Numbered from the stretch's first letter, positions 25,721-34,820 are shown. The stretch: DNA of 64,000 nucleotides from Litchfieldia alkalitelluris (GCF_002019645.1 NZ_KV917374.1:4104696-4168695), one strand, 5' to 3'. Made by a program: numbers and translations. Notes: generated from the sequence alone by a model not told the origin.

Positions 25721-26581
25721 TCACCCCTTTACTCCAAATAGGCCTTGAGGTCTAAAAATTAACACTATGGCCATTAATAGCATATTCACCGCAAGGGATA
25801 ACGCTGGAACATAATAAGCCATAAATGATCCTGATAACCCTACTAAAATAGCTGCAAATAACGAACCTTTTATACTTCCCATTCCACCAATAACCACCAC
25901 TATGAACGCTAAAATCGCGAACTCCAGCCCCATTTCAGCATAGATCACACCCGAGTACGGCCCGAGTAAAACTCCTCCAAGCGCGGCCATTGCAGAACCA
26001 ACCATAAAAACATACATAAATACCTTTTTGATATTTATTCCTAATGCTTGAACCATTTCTTTATTCATAACACCAGCACGAACGATGAGACCTATTTTCG
26101 TATTTTTTAAGATATAGTGAACAAGGAAAAAAACAAGAAATCCAACTATGATAATAAATAAACGATATTTGATGAGAATAACATTTCCTATTTCCCAGCT
26201 CCCAGATAAATAACTAGGTGTTTGTGCCGATAATTGGTTTGGTCCCCAAACGACTTTTAACATTTCTGAAAGCACAAGCATGAGACCTAAGGTTATAAGA
26301 ATTTGTTGTATATGATTACCATACACAGGCTTGATAATAAAACGTTCCGTTAAAAAACCAAGAGCAAGACCAGTAATAATTGCACACAATATGCCAACTA
26401 AGAAGCTTTCTGTTGTCATATAAAACCAAACCCCTGCGTATGCCCCCCAGGCAAACAAACCACCATGCGCAAAATTAAGTACATCCATTAACCCAAATAT
26501 AAGTGTGAGTCCTGCTGCTAAAAGAAAAATGAGCATACCTGTTGCTAAGCCGTTTATTGAAAGCGTAATTAAAGCATCCAA
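25721..26581 (-). CDS. livH: Branched-chain/organic-acid ABC permease, LivH type
   Basis: A 286-residue permease with about eight hydrophobic segments. INGLATGMLIFLLAAGLTLIFGLMDVLNFAHGGLFAWGAYAG is the family N-terminus and RAGVMNKEMVQALGINIKKV the coupling helix region. The start is TTG at 26581, with AAAGGAGG 10 nt before. It pairs with LivM. The operon order is lipoprotein, LivG, LivF, LivH, LivM, then the enzymes. Confidence 0.9.
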   Translation of the reverse strand: MDALITLSINGLATGMLIFLLAAGLTLIFGLMDVLNFAHGGLFAWGAYAGVWFYMTTESFLVGILCAIITGLALGFLTERFIIKPVYGNHIQQILITLGLMLVLSEMLKVVWGPNQLSAQTPSYLSGSWEIGNVILIKYRLFIIIVGFLVFFLVHYILKNTKIGLIVRAGVMNKEMVQALGINIKKVFMYVFMVGSAMAALGGVLLGPYSGVIYAEMGLEFAILAFIVVVIGGMGSIKGSLFAAILVGLSGSFMAYYVPALSLAVNMLLMAIVLIFRPQGLFGVKG

Positions 26582-26617
26582 TGATAATATCCTCCTTTAC
26601 GAAGGAATTCGCTATGG

Positions 26618-27325
26618 TTAAGCGATTCCTAGATATTTCTTCCGTAGTTTTTCGTCTTCCTTTAATTCATTCATTTTTCCATGATGAACTGTTTTTCCAT
26701 CATCAATAATATAAAACTGATCTCCAATCGTACTTGCCATCATAAAGTTTTGTTCAACCAACACAATTGTCGTCTTTTCTTTCATCTCTTGAATCGATTC
26801 CATCACCTTTTCCACTACAATTGGTGCAAGCCCTTTGCTAGGTTCATCGATTAATAGGATTTCATTATTATTTACATATGCCCTAGCAATCGAGAGCATT
26901 TGTTTTTGTCCTCCACTGAGATTTCCACCTGCTCGTTTCCAAAATTTCTTTAAATCTGGAAAAAGAGTAAGGATGTAATCTAACCGTTCTACCGTTTTAT
27001 CATTCTCAACTCTCATCGCAACCTTCATGTTTTCTTCAACCGTTAACTCCCCAAAAATCCCTTGATCCTCTGGAACATAACCAATACCTTTTCCTGCAAT
27101 TGTATAGGTAGGTAACCCTCCAATTTCTTCTCCGTTAAAAATGACTTTGCCTTTTGTAGCTCTATTCAATCCCATAACTGTTCTTAATGTTGTTGTCTTT
27201 CCGGCCCCATTTCTTCCTAATAAAACCGTCACCTCTCCCTTTGGTACTTCAAAAGAGATTCCATGAAGAATATGAAATTGATCGATATATGTCTCTACTG
27301 ATTCCAACTTAAGATGCATTTCCAT
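26618..27325 (-). CDS. livF: ABC transporter ATP-binding protein, LivF type
   Basis: A 235-residue ATPase with Walker A GRNGAGKTT (near residue 37), the LivF-type Q-loop VPEDQGIFGELTVEENM, signature NLSGGQKQMLSIARAYV (near 135), Walker B ILLIDEPSKGLAP and the H-loop change VLVEQNF. It overlaps livG by 17 bp, with AGGAGG 8 nt before its ATG. It drives the importer as a LivF/LivG heterodimer. Confidence 0.93.
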   Translation of the reverse strand: MEMHLKLESVETYIDQFHILHGISFEVPKGEVTVLLGRNGAGKTTTLRTVMGLNRATKGKVIFNGEEIGGLPTYTIAGKGIGYVPEDQGIFGELTVEENMKVAMRVENDKTVERLDYILTLFPDLKKFWKRAGGNLSGGQKQMLSIARAYVNNNEILLIDEPSKGLAPIVVEKVMESIQEMKEKTTIVLVEQNFMMASTIGDQFYIIDDGKTVHHGKMNELKEDEKLRKKYLGIA

Positions 27326-28076
27326 TGTGTAGTCCTCCTAGATAAGCAGATTGGACCGTTTCATTGTTCATAATCTCATCAGGTGTTCCAGTTGCTAAAA
27401 GCGCACCGTTAAATAACACCATGACCTCGTCAGATAAATCGAGTATCATATCCATTTTGTGCTCAATTAAAACAATCGTACGATTACCTTCTGCTTTAAT
27501 TTGTTTAATTACCTCTAAAATGGCTGGAACTTCTTCAACGGACATTCCAGCAGTAGGTTCATCTAGCAATAATACTTCTGTTTCTAATGCAAGCAACATC
27601 GCAATTTCAAGTTTTCTTTTTTCCCCATGTGCTAAGTTTTTTGCAATTTGACCTGCCTTATTATCAAGTAAAACAAGAGCCAAAATGTTCAACGCTTTTT
27701 CCTCAAATTTCTTATGTTTTCGAAAATGGGCAAGCATTTGATAACGGACTCCCGCTTGTGATTGAACAGCTAATCGTACATTTTCAAGAACGGTTAGATT
27801 TGGGAATACATTTGTAATTTGAAAAGATCGACCAATTCCTTTTCTCGTTCTAGCTGTTGGTGATAGCTTGGTAATATTTTCTCCTTTAAAATATACTTCC
27901 CCGCTTGTTGGTCTTAATTGACCACTTAATAAGTTAAAAAACGTCGTTTTTCCAGCTCCATTTGGGCCTATGATTGATGTGAATTGATTCTCTGAAACTG
28001 AAAAATTCACATGATCTACTGCTGTATGCCCGCCGAACATAATGGTTAAATCCTTTGTTTCAATAATTGAAGCCAT
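27309..28076 (-). CDS. livG: ABC transporter ATP-binding protein, LivG type
   Basis: A 255-residue ATPase with Walker A GPNGAGKTT, the LivG-specific GRSFQITNVFPNLTVLENV Q-loop segment, signature NLAHGEKRKLEIAMLLA (HGEKR replaces SGGQ, as usual for LivG), Walker B VLLLDEPTAGMS and VLIEHKMD. It overlaps livF. A 368-bp gap, filled in part by a repeat block, separates it from the binding-protein gene upstream. Confidence 0.93.
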   Translation of the reverse strand: MASIIETKDLTIMFGGHTAVDHVNFSVSENQFTSIIGPNGAGKTTFFNLLSGQLRPTSGEVYFKGENITKLSPTARTRKGIGRSFQITNVFPNLTVLENVRLAVQSQAGVRYQMLAHFRKHKKFEEKALNILALVLLDNKAGQIAKNLAHGEKRKLEIAMLLALETEVLLLDEPTAGMSVEEVPAILEVIKQIKAEGNRTIVLIEHKMDMILDLSDEVMVLFNGALLATGTPDEIMNNETVQSAYLGGLHNGNAS

Positions 28077-28117
28077 TTATAGTCACCTCTTTTTCCAATA
28101 TATAAATCTAGTCTGAA

Positions 28118-28325
28118 TAACTTAGGTGGCGGAGTTCCATTTGCTGCGATTCAGGCCCTTTCCGCGGGCGGCGTGGCGAGCCTCCTCGTCGCAAGCTCCT
28201 GTGGTCTCCCCTACACCGTATATCCCGCAGGAGTGGCATGCCTCTCCGCTCATTCCACACCTTTTAATTAAAAGCGTTTTCATTCTCTATGATTCGAATA
28301 TTATAGCATCGAAGTCTACCCAAAA
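28118..28325. repeat. Diverged module A repeat (reverse orientation)
   Basis: TTTCCGCGGGCGGCGTGG, GAGCCTCCTCGTCGC, ATCCCGCAGGAGTGGC and CTCTCCGCTCATTCCACAC match, in reverse, the GC-rich module A of 39240-39365, followed by a worn linker (TTTTCATTCTCTATG ... GAAGTCTACCC). It lies between livG and the binding-protein gene, so it could influence the relative expression of those two. The rest of the gap (28326-28444) shows nothing clear. Confidence 0.88.
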
Positions 28326-28444
28326 AAGTGCCTAAATCCACTTCTACAATATCTGATCGAACGGACTGTAAGTCGACAAGATGTATCGCTATTAGTGGTT
28401 TTAGGCACAATCTGCTTACTTATGAATAATTTTGTAAATTGCTA

Positions 28445-29704
28445 TTAATTTCTAATTGGCGGAGCTGTTTCTTCAGGTGTTAGTTCACGAACTAATACTG
28501 GTACAGGATGGTCAACACCTTCCACCTTTTCTAATCGAATCGCATATAGCGCTTGAAGAGCTTGGTGATCTTCTGGACGGAATGTCATAGTTCCTTTAGG
28601 TGTATCAAAGCTCATTCCTTCCATTGCAGCAATTAAAGTATCTCCGTCCGTGTTTCCACCGGTCTTTTTAATCGCTTCAACTATGGCAATGGCTGCACTC
28701 ATTCCACCTGGGGTAAATAAGTCAGGAACTTCTCCATCATGCTTTGCCTTATGTTGTTCAACAAGCCAATCATTGATTGGATTTTGTGGTAAGTCGTGGT
28801 AGTATACTGTGAATCCTTCCATCCCAATTAATGGCTCCATTGTTGAAAGGGCAGCAATATCCGGTGCACCTGTAGAAATCTTAATACCTTTATCTTGAAC
28901 CTTCATATCTGCAATTTGATTCCAAGGAGAGTTTGCTCCAGCCCAGACCACAAATAGGTAATCAGGTTCTGCATCAATAATCTTTTGAATATTAGATGTA
29001 AAATCTGTTGCAGCTGGATCAGCATACTCTTCATGAATAACTTCTGCTCCTAGGTTCTCGGCTGCTTCTTTAAAGGCTGCCACTCCATCACGACCAAATG
29101 CATAGTCTGGTGCAAGTGTTGCAATTTTCACACCCTCTTTAGCAATTGCAGCAGCTCCTGCAACCGCATCCTGTGAAGAATTTCGTGCTGTCCGAAAAAC
29201 ATACTTGTTCCAGTCTGCTCCTGTGATACTATCTGCTACTGCTGGTTCTACAATCATTACCTTTTCATATTCTTCTGCTAAAGGAAGAACTGCTAACGTA
29301 TCGCCAGAACTAGAAGATCCGACTAAGAAATCAACTTCATCTTCTTCAAGAAGTTTAGTAGCCTTTTGAATCGCTACATCTGGTTTTGTTTCTGTATCCT
29401 CAATAAAGAACTCAATCTTTTGTCCATTTACTTCCATGGTTCCATCAGTTGCATACTCCAAACCTAATTCGAAACCGTTTACAGTTTGTTTCCCATATGC
29501 CTCTAAACCACCACTTAATGAAGCAAGGACGCCTATTTTAATTGGTTCCTTTTCTTCTGCTGGCTCTTCTACAGCTTCACCATCAGTATTACTTGGTGTT
29601 TCTTCAGTATCTTTTGTTGCTGAATCAGAATTACATCCTGCAAGTACTAAAAAGGCAGCTAACATACATAGAAATAATGATCGCAGTAAAAATTTCTTTT
29701 CCAC
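28445..29704 (-). CDS. ABC transporter substrate-binding lipoprotein, LivJ/HAAT type
   Basis: About 419 residues. The signal sequence EKKFLLRSLFLCMLAAF ends in lipobox LAGC with Cys24 as lipidation site, followed by an acidic Ser/Thr/Glu linker. The periplasmic-binding type I domain begins IKIGVLASLSGGLEAYGKQ and continues through FIEDTETKPDVAIQKATKLLEEDEVDFLVGSSSSG. I place the start at GTG 29704, where GGGGGAA precedes; an upstream ATG (29746) would add residues before the signal peptide. It is first in the liv operon, directly downstream of the paired GTTACAA boxes, and is divergent in function from amino acid binders only by context. The ligand is unknown. Confidence 0.9.
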   Translation of the reverse strand: MEKKFLLRSLFLCMLAAFLVLAGCNSDSATKDTEETPSNTDGEAVEEPAEEKEPIKIGVLASLSGGLEAYGKQTVNGFELGLEYATDGTMEVNGQKIEFFIEDTETKPDVAIQKATKLLEEDEVDFLVGSSSSGDTLAVLPLAEEYEKVMIVEPAVADSITGADWNKYVFRTARNSSQDAVAGAAAIAKEGVKIATLAPDYAFGRDGVAAFKEAAENLGAEVIHEEYADPAATDFTSNIQKIIDAEPDYLFVVWAGANSPWNQIADMKVQDKGIKISTGAPDIAALSTMEPLIGMEGFTVYYHDLPQNPINDWLVEQHKAKHDGEVPDLFTPGGMSAAIAIVEAIKKTGGNTDGDTLIAAMEGMSFDTPKGTMTFRPEDHQALQALYAIRLEKVEGVDHPVPVLVRELTPEETAPPIRN

Positions 29705-29757
29705 TCTTTCTTCCCCCTTAAGATTCTTATTCTGGTGCATGGTCAATCACTGCCATA

Positions 29758-29791
29758 ATCGTACTGAGGAGTGGTTACAAATGAGTTACAA
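29758..29791 (-). promoter_or_regulatory. Putative SARP-type operator and promoter of the liv operon
   Basis: GTTACAA (29774-29780) and GTTACAA (29785-29791) are identical heptamers exactly 11 bp apart. Read on the - strand they are TTGTAAC boxes, and 10 bp after the second lies TACGAT (29763-29758), a usable -10. No -35 consensus is present. Heptamer direct repeats of 11-bp period just upstream of a -10 are the known binding pattern of SARP/OmpR-type activators. The gene for such a regulator starts the other side of this operon (29838-33080). Confidence 0.7.
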
Positions 29792-29837
29792 AAAGAAATG
29801 TTGGATTCGAAAATTTTGACTATGATAAACATGGCGC

Positions 29838-32800
29838 CTAATATACGTTCAACCCTACGATCATTTCAAACATCTGTTTTGTAGGCTCCATCGGTTCAAC
29901 CCCTAATTCTTTCTCTAAAATATCGCAACATTTTCGATACCATTTCATTGCTTGTGGTCGGTTGTTACTTTGGTAATAGCAGTACATTAACAGCCGATAA
30001 GCTTCTTCCCAGGTTTTATCCCTTATTAGAATCTGTTCACACCAATTCATCGCTTTTTGATATTGTTGTACTTGAACATAACATTGTGCTAGCTTTTCAG
30101 CTCCTCTTAGAAATAAGACTTGCAATCGCTCTCGTTCATTTAAACACCAATCTTCATAACGTTTCTCTGGTAATAGGTCTCCTTCATATAGTTCTAAACC
30201 TCGCTCCAAACACAAAATTACTTTATCTGTTTCTTTTTCCTCTAAACCACTTTGAATCCAATTTTCGAATTGAATAATATCCAAAGCATAACCAGCATCT
30301 GGATTCAATCCATACGCCGAACCGACTCTTTGGATAAAAAATGGAGTCCCACGAGCCTGGCGGTGGGGTTCTAATGCATTATTTAAAGCATTAAGAGCAA
30401 CCTTAAAATCTCTTGTTGCTGCCTTTTCGTCATGTTCTGGCCATAGCAATGAATGTATCTCAGTTTTTAAGATTAAGCTATGTCTTCTAGTGATAAAGAG
30501 CTGCAGTAGTTCCTTTGCCTTCCCCCGTTGCCAATCCGTTTCTTCAATTCTTTTTTGGCCAATCCAAACCTGAAATTTTCCGAGAGTCTGGATTTTAAGT
30601 GTGTAGCCAGGATGTTGTGTGATGTTCAAAACTCCAAGCTCATATAAAAGTTGTGTTATGTATTGTTTTTGAATTCCTTCTTTCTGAGCAGCTAATAACA
30701 ATGGCACAATATTTTTAGGGTCTAGGGGTCCAAAAGTGGATTTTCTCGATAAAATAAATTCATATTCACCAACCTGTAGATTCTTAAGAAATGAAGTAAT
30801 TGCTTCAATAAATTCTACCGATTTTTTTTCTTCATAATATAGAAAGGCTAGCCATAGCTCTGACATAAGTAAGCCAAATTGATCGCCACACTCAGAAAAT
30901 AATGTGATACATTTTCGCAGATATTCTTCAGCTTTTATCGGTTGCTTATTATAAACAGAGGCTCTTCCCATTCCTAATAAAATGAGCGCTGATAACCAAG
31001 CATCTTTTACTTTTTCTGTTTCTAGCAGTGCTTTCTCCCCGTACTCAATGGCTTGCTCATATGCATCTCTATTTGCTAACAGTAAGCATATGCCCATTAA
31101 AGGCTCTGCTTTTCCTCGTGAAACGTTAATTGTGTCCATAATCTCAAGTGCTGTCTCATAACATTGCTTTGCTAGCATTAAATCATATTTATCAATCAGT
31201 TGTACCGCATGCCCCATTCGAATCCAACCACAGGCTTCAACAAATGGTGCTTTATATTTCAACCCTTGCTTAATCCCTTCATCTGCAAGCTCTTTTGCAA
31301 TATATCCATTTCCCATAAAGGATTCAATCAAAGAAAGAAGCAATACTGTTTCTCTATGAGATTGCTGTAAATGCACAGTAGACGAATGTTTTTGTTCGTT
31401 CAGTTTATTTTGCATTAAAATTTTTCTCGCTTCTACTAATCTACCAGTTCTTAAATACAATCGTGCTTCCAGGTTTCCATCTAGCTTAACACCTGATAAA
31501 TACTTTCCTTTTTCATACCATCGATATGCTTTCTTTGCTTGCCCAGCATTCACAAGATTTTCAGCCATTAAATTGTACAATCTTGATTTATCAATTTCTG
31601 ATGATTCTTTAGTTTTTTCTAACACATTTATTGCATGTTGTAATATTCGCTCTGCTTTTCCTGGTTGAATGGTGTCTAAATAAATTCGCGCTTGCCCTTC
31701 AAGTGCCTGACTCTCACCAATTGGGTCATCGGCCTGCCTAGCTCTTTCATAAGCTTTTTGATAACATCTTTCGGCTTGTGTGTATGTACAACGATATCTC
31801 ATAATTTCACCATAGTAGATCCAAAGCTTATAGTAAAAATCCTTTAAATCATCTGGTATCTTACTAATCTTTTCTAGTAAACTCTCTAACTGACCATTTT
31901 CAATCATGGTTGGACCATAATGATGTAGAATTGCAGCAAGTCTTTTATACTCTCCAATGGTTTCAAGATGATAGATAGCTAGACTATAGTCATTCAAACT
32001 TTTAAAGTAATCAGAGCTTCTTAAGTTAAGGTCGTTATATTGCTTCTCATTTGTTGATACTAAACGGTCAATCAAGAAATCCCTGAACAATGCATGATAG
32101 CGATAACGACCATTTCCTAGTGATAGAAGGAACACATTTTTTGTAGATAAATCCTTTAAAATCTCTGAGGAACCCCTAATTCCAAGCACCTCATCACATA
32201 ACGTGCCAGAAAGTTCTTTAAAAATACAGGTGTTTTCAAGAAATTGCTGAATGATAATCGGTTGTTTTAAAAAAACCTCAAGGGCTAGAAACCCGAATAA
32301 CTCATCCAATGATTGTGATTCATTTTTGACTATGTTACTAATGTTCCCATCTGACACCAATTGTCCTGTAATCATGCCAATAGCAATAACCCAGCCCTCT
32401 GTTAGATGATAAATCGACTGAAGGTCCTCTTGAGTAACTTCATATCCATACGTTTCACTTATAAGCACTTCGATCTCTTCTGGCGTAAACTGCAAATCTT
32501 CTTGCATTATTTCTAGCAAACTTCCTTTTACCTTATATGATAGTAAAAAGTCCCAAGTTGGTTTATTCCGACTTATAATGACAAAATGAAGATTCTCAGG
32601 GATATGCTGAATAAAGTATTGAAGCCACTCATCTATGATTCGAGAGTTTTGTACAAAATGATAATCATCAATAATTAATGTTATATCCTCTGCAATCTCT
32701 ACCACACTGTTTATAAATAAAGAACATAATGTCCGAATTTCTTCCGCGCGAATAAAACGTTCCATGGTGCTTAGATAAGACAGTATTTCCGCTCCGAAAC

Positions 32801-33080
32801 TGTCATGTTGTGAACGGACAGAATAAATCATATAAGTTAAAAAAGGAATTATTTCATCATCTGTCACATCAACACTATACCAACAAAAGGGCGCTTCGGA
32901 ATCATGAATATAAGATGCCATCGCTGTTGTTTTCCCATAGCCTGGCCCTGAATGTATGATAGATAACGGGTATTCAGTAACCGCTTTCATTTTCTTAGAT
33001 ATCAACCTTCGTCTTACGACATTTTCTTTTACATCTGGTGGGGAGATTTTAGTCTTTACGATGCTTAAATGATCACTCAT
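29838..33080 (-). CDS. MalT-like NTPase / SARP (BTAD) hybrid transcriptional activator
   Basis: A 1080-residue regulator. Residues 1-350 form a STAND-type NTPase as in MalT: TKISPPDVKENVVRRRLISK, Walker A GPGYGKTT at 45-52, Walker B LIIDDYHFV near 136. Residues about 380-840 are helical TPR-like repeats. The C-terminal 230 residues hold an OmpR-type winged helix (LGKFQVWIGQKRIEETDWQRGKAKELLQLF ... TRDFKVALNALNNALEP) and a bacterial transcriptional activator domain (AEKLAQCYVQVQQYQKAMNWCEQIL). It likely senses a ligand or partner, hydrolyses ATP and activates the liv operon, which starts 134 bp downstream, and the acyl-CoA ligase gene. ATG 33080 has GGGTG upstream. Confidence 0.9.
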   Translation of the reverse strand: MSDHLSIVKTKISPPDVKENVVRRRLISKKMKAVTEYPLSIIHSGPGYGKTTAMASYIHDSEAPFCWYSVDVTDDEIIPFLTYMIYSVRSQHDSFGAEILSYLSTMERFIRAEEIRTLCSLFINSVVEIAEDITLIIDDYHFVQNSRIIDEWLQYFIQHIPENLHFVIISRNKPTWDFLLSYKVKGSLLEIMQEDLQFTPEEIEVLISETYGYEVTQEDLQSIYHLTEGWVIAIGMITGQLVSDGNISNIVKNESQSLDELFGFLALEVFLKQPIIIQQFLENTCIFKELSGTLCDEVLGIRGSSEILKDLSTKNVFLLSLGNGRYRYHALFRDFLIDRLVSTNEKQYNDLNLRSSDYFKSLNDYSLAIYHLETIGEYKRLAAILHHYGPTMIENGQLESLLEKISKIPDDLKDFYYKLWIYYGEIMRYRCTYTQAERCYQKAYERARQADDPIGESQALEGQARIYLDTIQPGKAERILQHAINVLEKTKESSEIDKSRLYNLMAENLVNAGQAKKAYRWYEKGKYLSGVKLDGNLEARLYLRTGRLVEARKILMQNKLNEQKHSSTVHLQQSHRETVLLLSLIESFMGNGYIAKELADEGIKQGLKYKAPFVEACGWIRMGHAVQLIDKYDLMLAKQCYETALEIMDTINVSRGKAEPLMGICLLLANRDAYEQAIEYGEKALLETEKVKDAWLSALILLGMGRASVYNKQPIKAEEYLRKCITLFSECGDQFGLLMSELWLAFLYYEEKKSVEFIEAITSFLKNLQVGEYEFILSRKSTFGPLDPKNIVPLLLAAQKEGIQKQYITQLLYELGVLNITQHPGYTLKIQTLGKFQVWIGQKRIEETDWQRGKAKELLQLFITRRHSLILKTEIHSLLWPEHDEKAATRDFKVALNALNNALEPHRQARGTPFFIQRVGSAYGLNPDAGYALDIIQFENWIQSGLEEKETDKVILCLERGLELYEGDLLPEKRYEDWCLNERERLQVLFLRGAEKLAQCYVQVQQYQKAMNWCEQILIRDKTWEEAYRLLMYCYYQSNNRPQAMKWYRKCCDILEKELGVEPMEPTKQMFEMIVGLNVY

Positions 33081-33249
33081 TTAAATCACACCCTTTTTAA
33101 CAAATATTTAATTTATGACATAACTCTTTTCTGCCCTTCGAGAATATCCTACAAGACTATTTAACGATATTTTATACATTCATTTGCAGCGATTCATAAT
33201 TTTTTTTGTGTCTAAATTCATTCTATATACTTTTTCCGTAGCACATAAA

Positions 33250-33268
33250 TTTGTGACAATTTTGTTAC
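33250..33268. promoter_or_regulatory. 11-bp direct repeat upstream of the SARP-like gene
   Basis: TTTGTGAC (33250-33257) and TTTGTTAC (33261-33268) are again 11 bp apart and match the TTTGTAAC boxes of the liv promoter in seven of eight positions each. They point away from the regulator gene (+ strand), 170-190 bp upstream of its ATG. It may be an autoregulatory site, but orientation differs, so I hold it weaker than the other two. Confidence 0.35.
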
Positions 33269-33296
33269 TATTCTATCATATTAATCACAAAAAAGA

Positions 33297-33314
33297 ACTC
33301 GAATTAACTCGAGT
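33297..33314 (-). terminator. Terminator of the signal peptidase gene
   Basis: ACTCGA and TCGAGT form a short stem with a 6-nt loop, followed on the - strand by TCTTTTTTG, 12 bp after the signal peptidase stop. Confidence 0.65.
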
Positions 33315-33325
33315 CCCTACAACAT

Positions 33326-33880
33326 CTAGTAAAAATCAACCACCCATTGCCCAGCCGGCCAATAACGGACACTCACTTTGCCCACAACTTGATCCAAATC
33401 AACCAAACCAAAATGACGACTATCCCAGCTTCCTAACCGATTATCACCAAGAACAAATAATGCATTATTTGGCACAGTTTGTTGCCCAGTAATTTCCACA
33501 AGCGTGAAATCTCCAGTTAGATTGCCACCTATTAACCTTTGTTTATATGGCTTTAAGAAGGGTTCATCCATTTGTACTCCATTAATATACAAAGTGTCAT
33601 CTCTATATTCTAAAACATCGCCTGGGACACCAATAATTCTTTTTACATAATTATCGCTTTGTCCCTTAAAAACGATTATATCAAACCGCTCAAGTCCACC
33701 GATACGCGCCTCTAGCTTATTCACAAGCAAAAAATTCCCATCTTGAAGGGTTGGCATCATTGATTCACCTTCAACCTCATAGTTCGTAAACACATAAGCA
33801 CGAAGAAAAACCACTGTCAGAATTCCTATAAATGCTATAAATAGAAGACTTTTTTTCTTTTTTGTGGCGTTTTCAGTCAT
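33326..33880 (-). CDS. Signal peptidase I (SipS/SipV type)
   Basis: A 184-residue type I signal peptidase that cleaves secretory signal peptides outside the membrane. One N-terminal membrane helix (LLFIAFIGILTVVFLRAYVF), then box B with the catalytic Ser in VEGESMMPTLQDGN (S near 40) and box D with the catalytic Lys in NYVKRIIGVPGD (K near 80), box E FVLGDNRLGSWDSRHFG. Length matches the single-helix Bacillus P-type enzymes. In B. subtilis sipV neighbours yhjE, just as here with the DedA-like gene at 33946, so sipV is the most likely orthologue. ATG follows GGGGG. Confidence 0.95.
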   Translation of the reverse strand: MTENATKKKKSLLFIAFIGILTVVFLRAYVFTNYEVEGESMMPTLQDGNFLLVNKLEARIGGLERFDIIVFKGQSDNYVKRIIGVPGDVLEYRDDTLYINGVQMDEPFLKPYKQRLIGGNLTGDFTLVEITGQQTVPNNALFVLGDNRLGSWDSRHFGLVDLDQVVGKVSVRYWPAGQWVVDFY

Positions 33881-33945
33881 ACTTTAGTCCCCCAAACCAT
33901 TATAAAAATATTCTAACAATAAATAAGAGTCATGCCAACATATTC

Positions 33946-34563
33946 TTATTTACTCTTCACTTTCTTGGAGAGACCCTGTGTTAACCTCTTCTCAAGCTGC
34001 TTCCCTACAAACCAAAGGATGACAATAATCACACCAGTAATGGCTGTCCGAACTGGTTGCTGAAAAAGAGCTCGTACATCATATCCAATATAACTTACCA
34101 TAAAAACCATCACTAATTTCCCACACAGCACCGCCAACACGAACTGACTCGTCTTAATTTTGGAAAGGCCTGCCACTACATTAATGGCTGACGAAGGAGT
34201 AAATGGAAAGCAAAGGATTAAAAATAATGGACCAAAACCATGTCGTTCAATCCAATCGAGTAATTTTTTTATCCGTTTATGTCGGCTAATAAACAAAAAT
34301 AAACGCTTTTGACCATATTTTCTTACTAAAAAAAAGACAATAAGAGCACCACCACATGTCCCCAACCATGAGTAAACGAACCCACCCCAAAGTCCAAAAG
34401 CTGCAGCATTGGCCATAATAAACACAAATAAAGGGAGGACTGGTAAAAAAGCTTCTAACATCGGTAGAAGCACTCCTGGTAAGGGGCCAAAGGAGCGATA
34501 TTGACTTAATAGGTTTTGAATATTTTCAAGTGAAAAAAATTCCTTAAATGTTTCAAACTCCAT
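33946..34563 (-). CDS. VTT-domain (DedA/TVP38-like) membrane protein, YhjE-like
   Basis: A 205-residue membrane protein with about five helices. The SNARE-associated/VTT domain is visible in FVFIMANAAAFGLWGGFVYSWLGTCGGALIVFFLVRKYG and the FGPLFLILCFPFTPSSAINVVAGLSKIK re-entrant segment, with the typical FPFTPSS motif. DedA relatives act in membrane lipid or proton homeostasis. I start it at ATG 34563, 7 nt after AGGAG; an upstream in-frame start overlaps that site. It is upstream of sip on the same strand, 65 bp apart, as in B. subtilis yhjE-sipV. Confidence 0.88.
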   Translation of the reverse strand: MEFETFKEFFSLENIQNLLSQYRSFGPLPGVLLPMLEAFLPVLPLFVFIMANAAAFGLWGGFVYSWLGTCGGALIVFFLVRKYGQKRLFLFISRHKRIKKLLDWIERHGFGPLFLILCFPFTPSSAINVVAGLSKIKTSQFVLAVLCGKLVMVFMVSYIGYDVRALFQQPVRTAITGVIIVILWFVGKQLEKRLTQGLSKKVKSK

Positions 34564-34820
34564 GTACAATCTCCTCAATACGATAAACTGTGAGCGCCAA
34601 CATTATTCTTCTTGAGTAGAAATGCTACACACCTCAGAGTATAGTTAGCGACTTTTTTTCTAGTTATTTATAGCTTTTACCACATTTACTAATATTGTAC
34701 ACCTTTTAGCCTAATTTTTAAAAAATGAAGGAAGATTGTTTGATGAAATTTTATCTTTTTAATAATTAGTGGCTAAACTAACCCCTTTTTTTACAAATCT
34801 TTAATACTTATACTAAAAAT

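Noticed and set aside
33184-33492. 102-codon + strand frame before the signal peptidase
   Set aside because: Most of it is antisense to the signal peptidase C-terminus; no binding site at its start.
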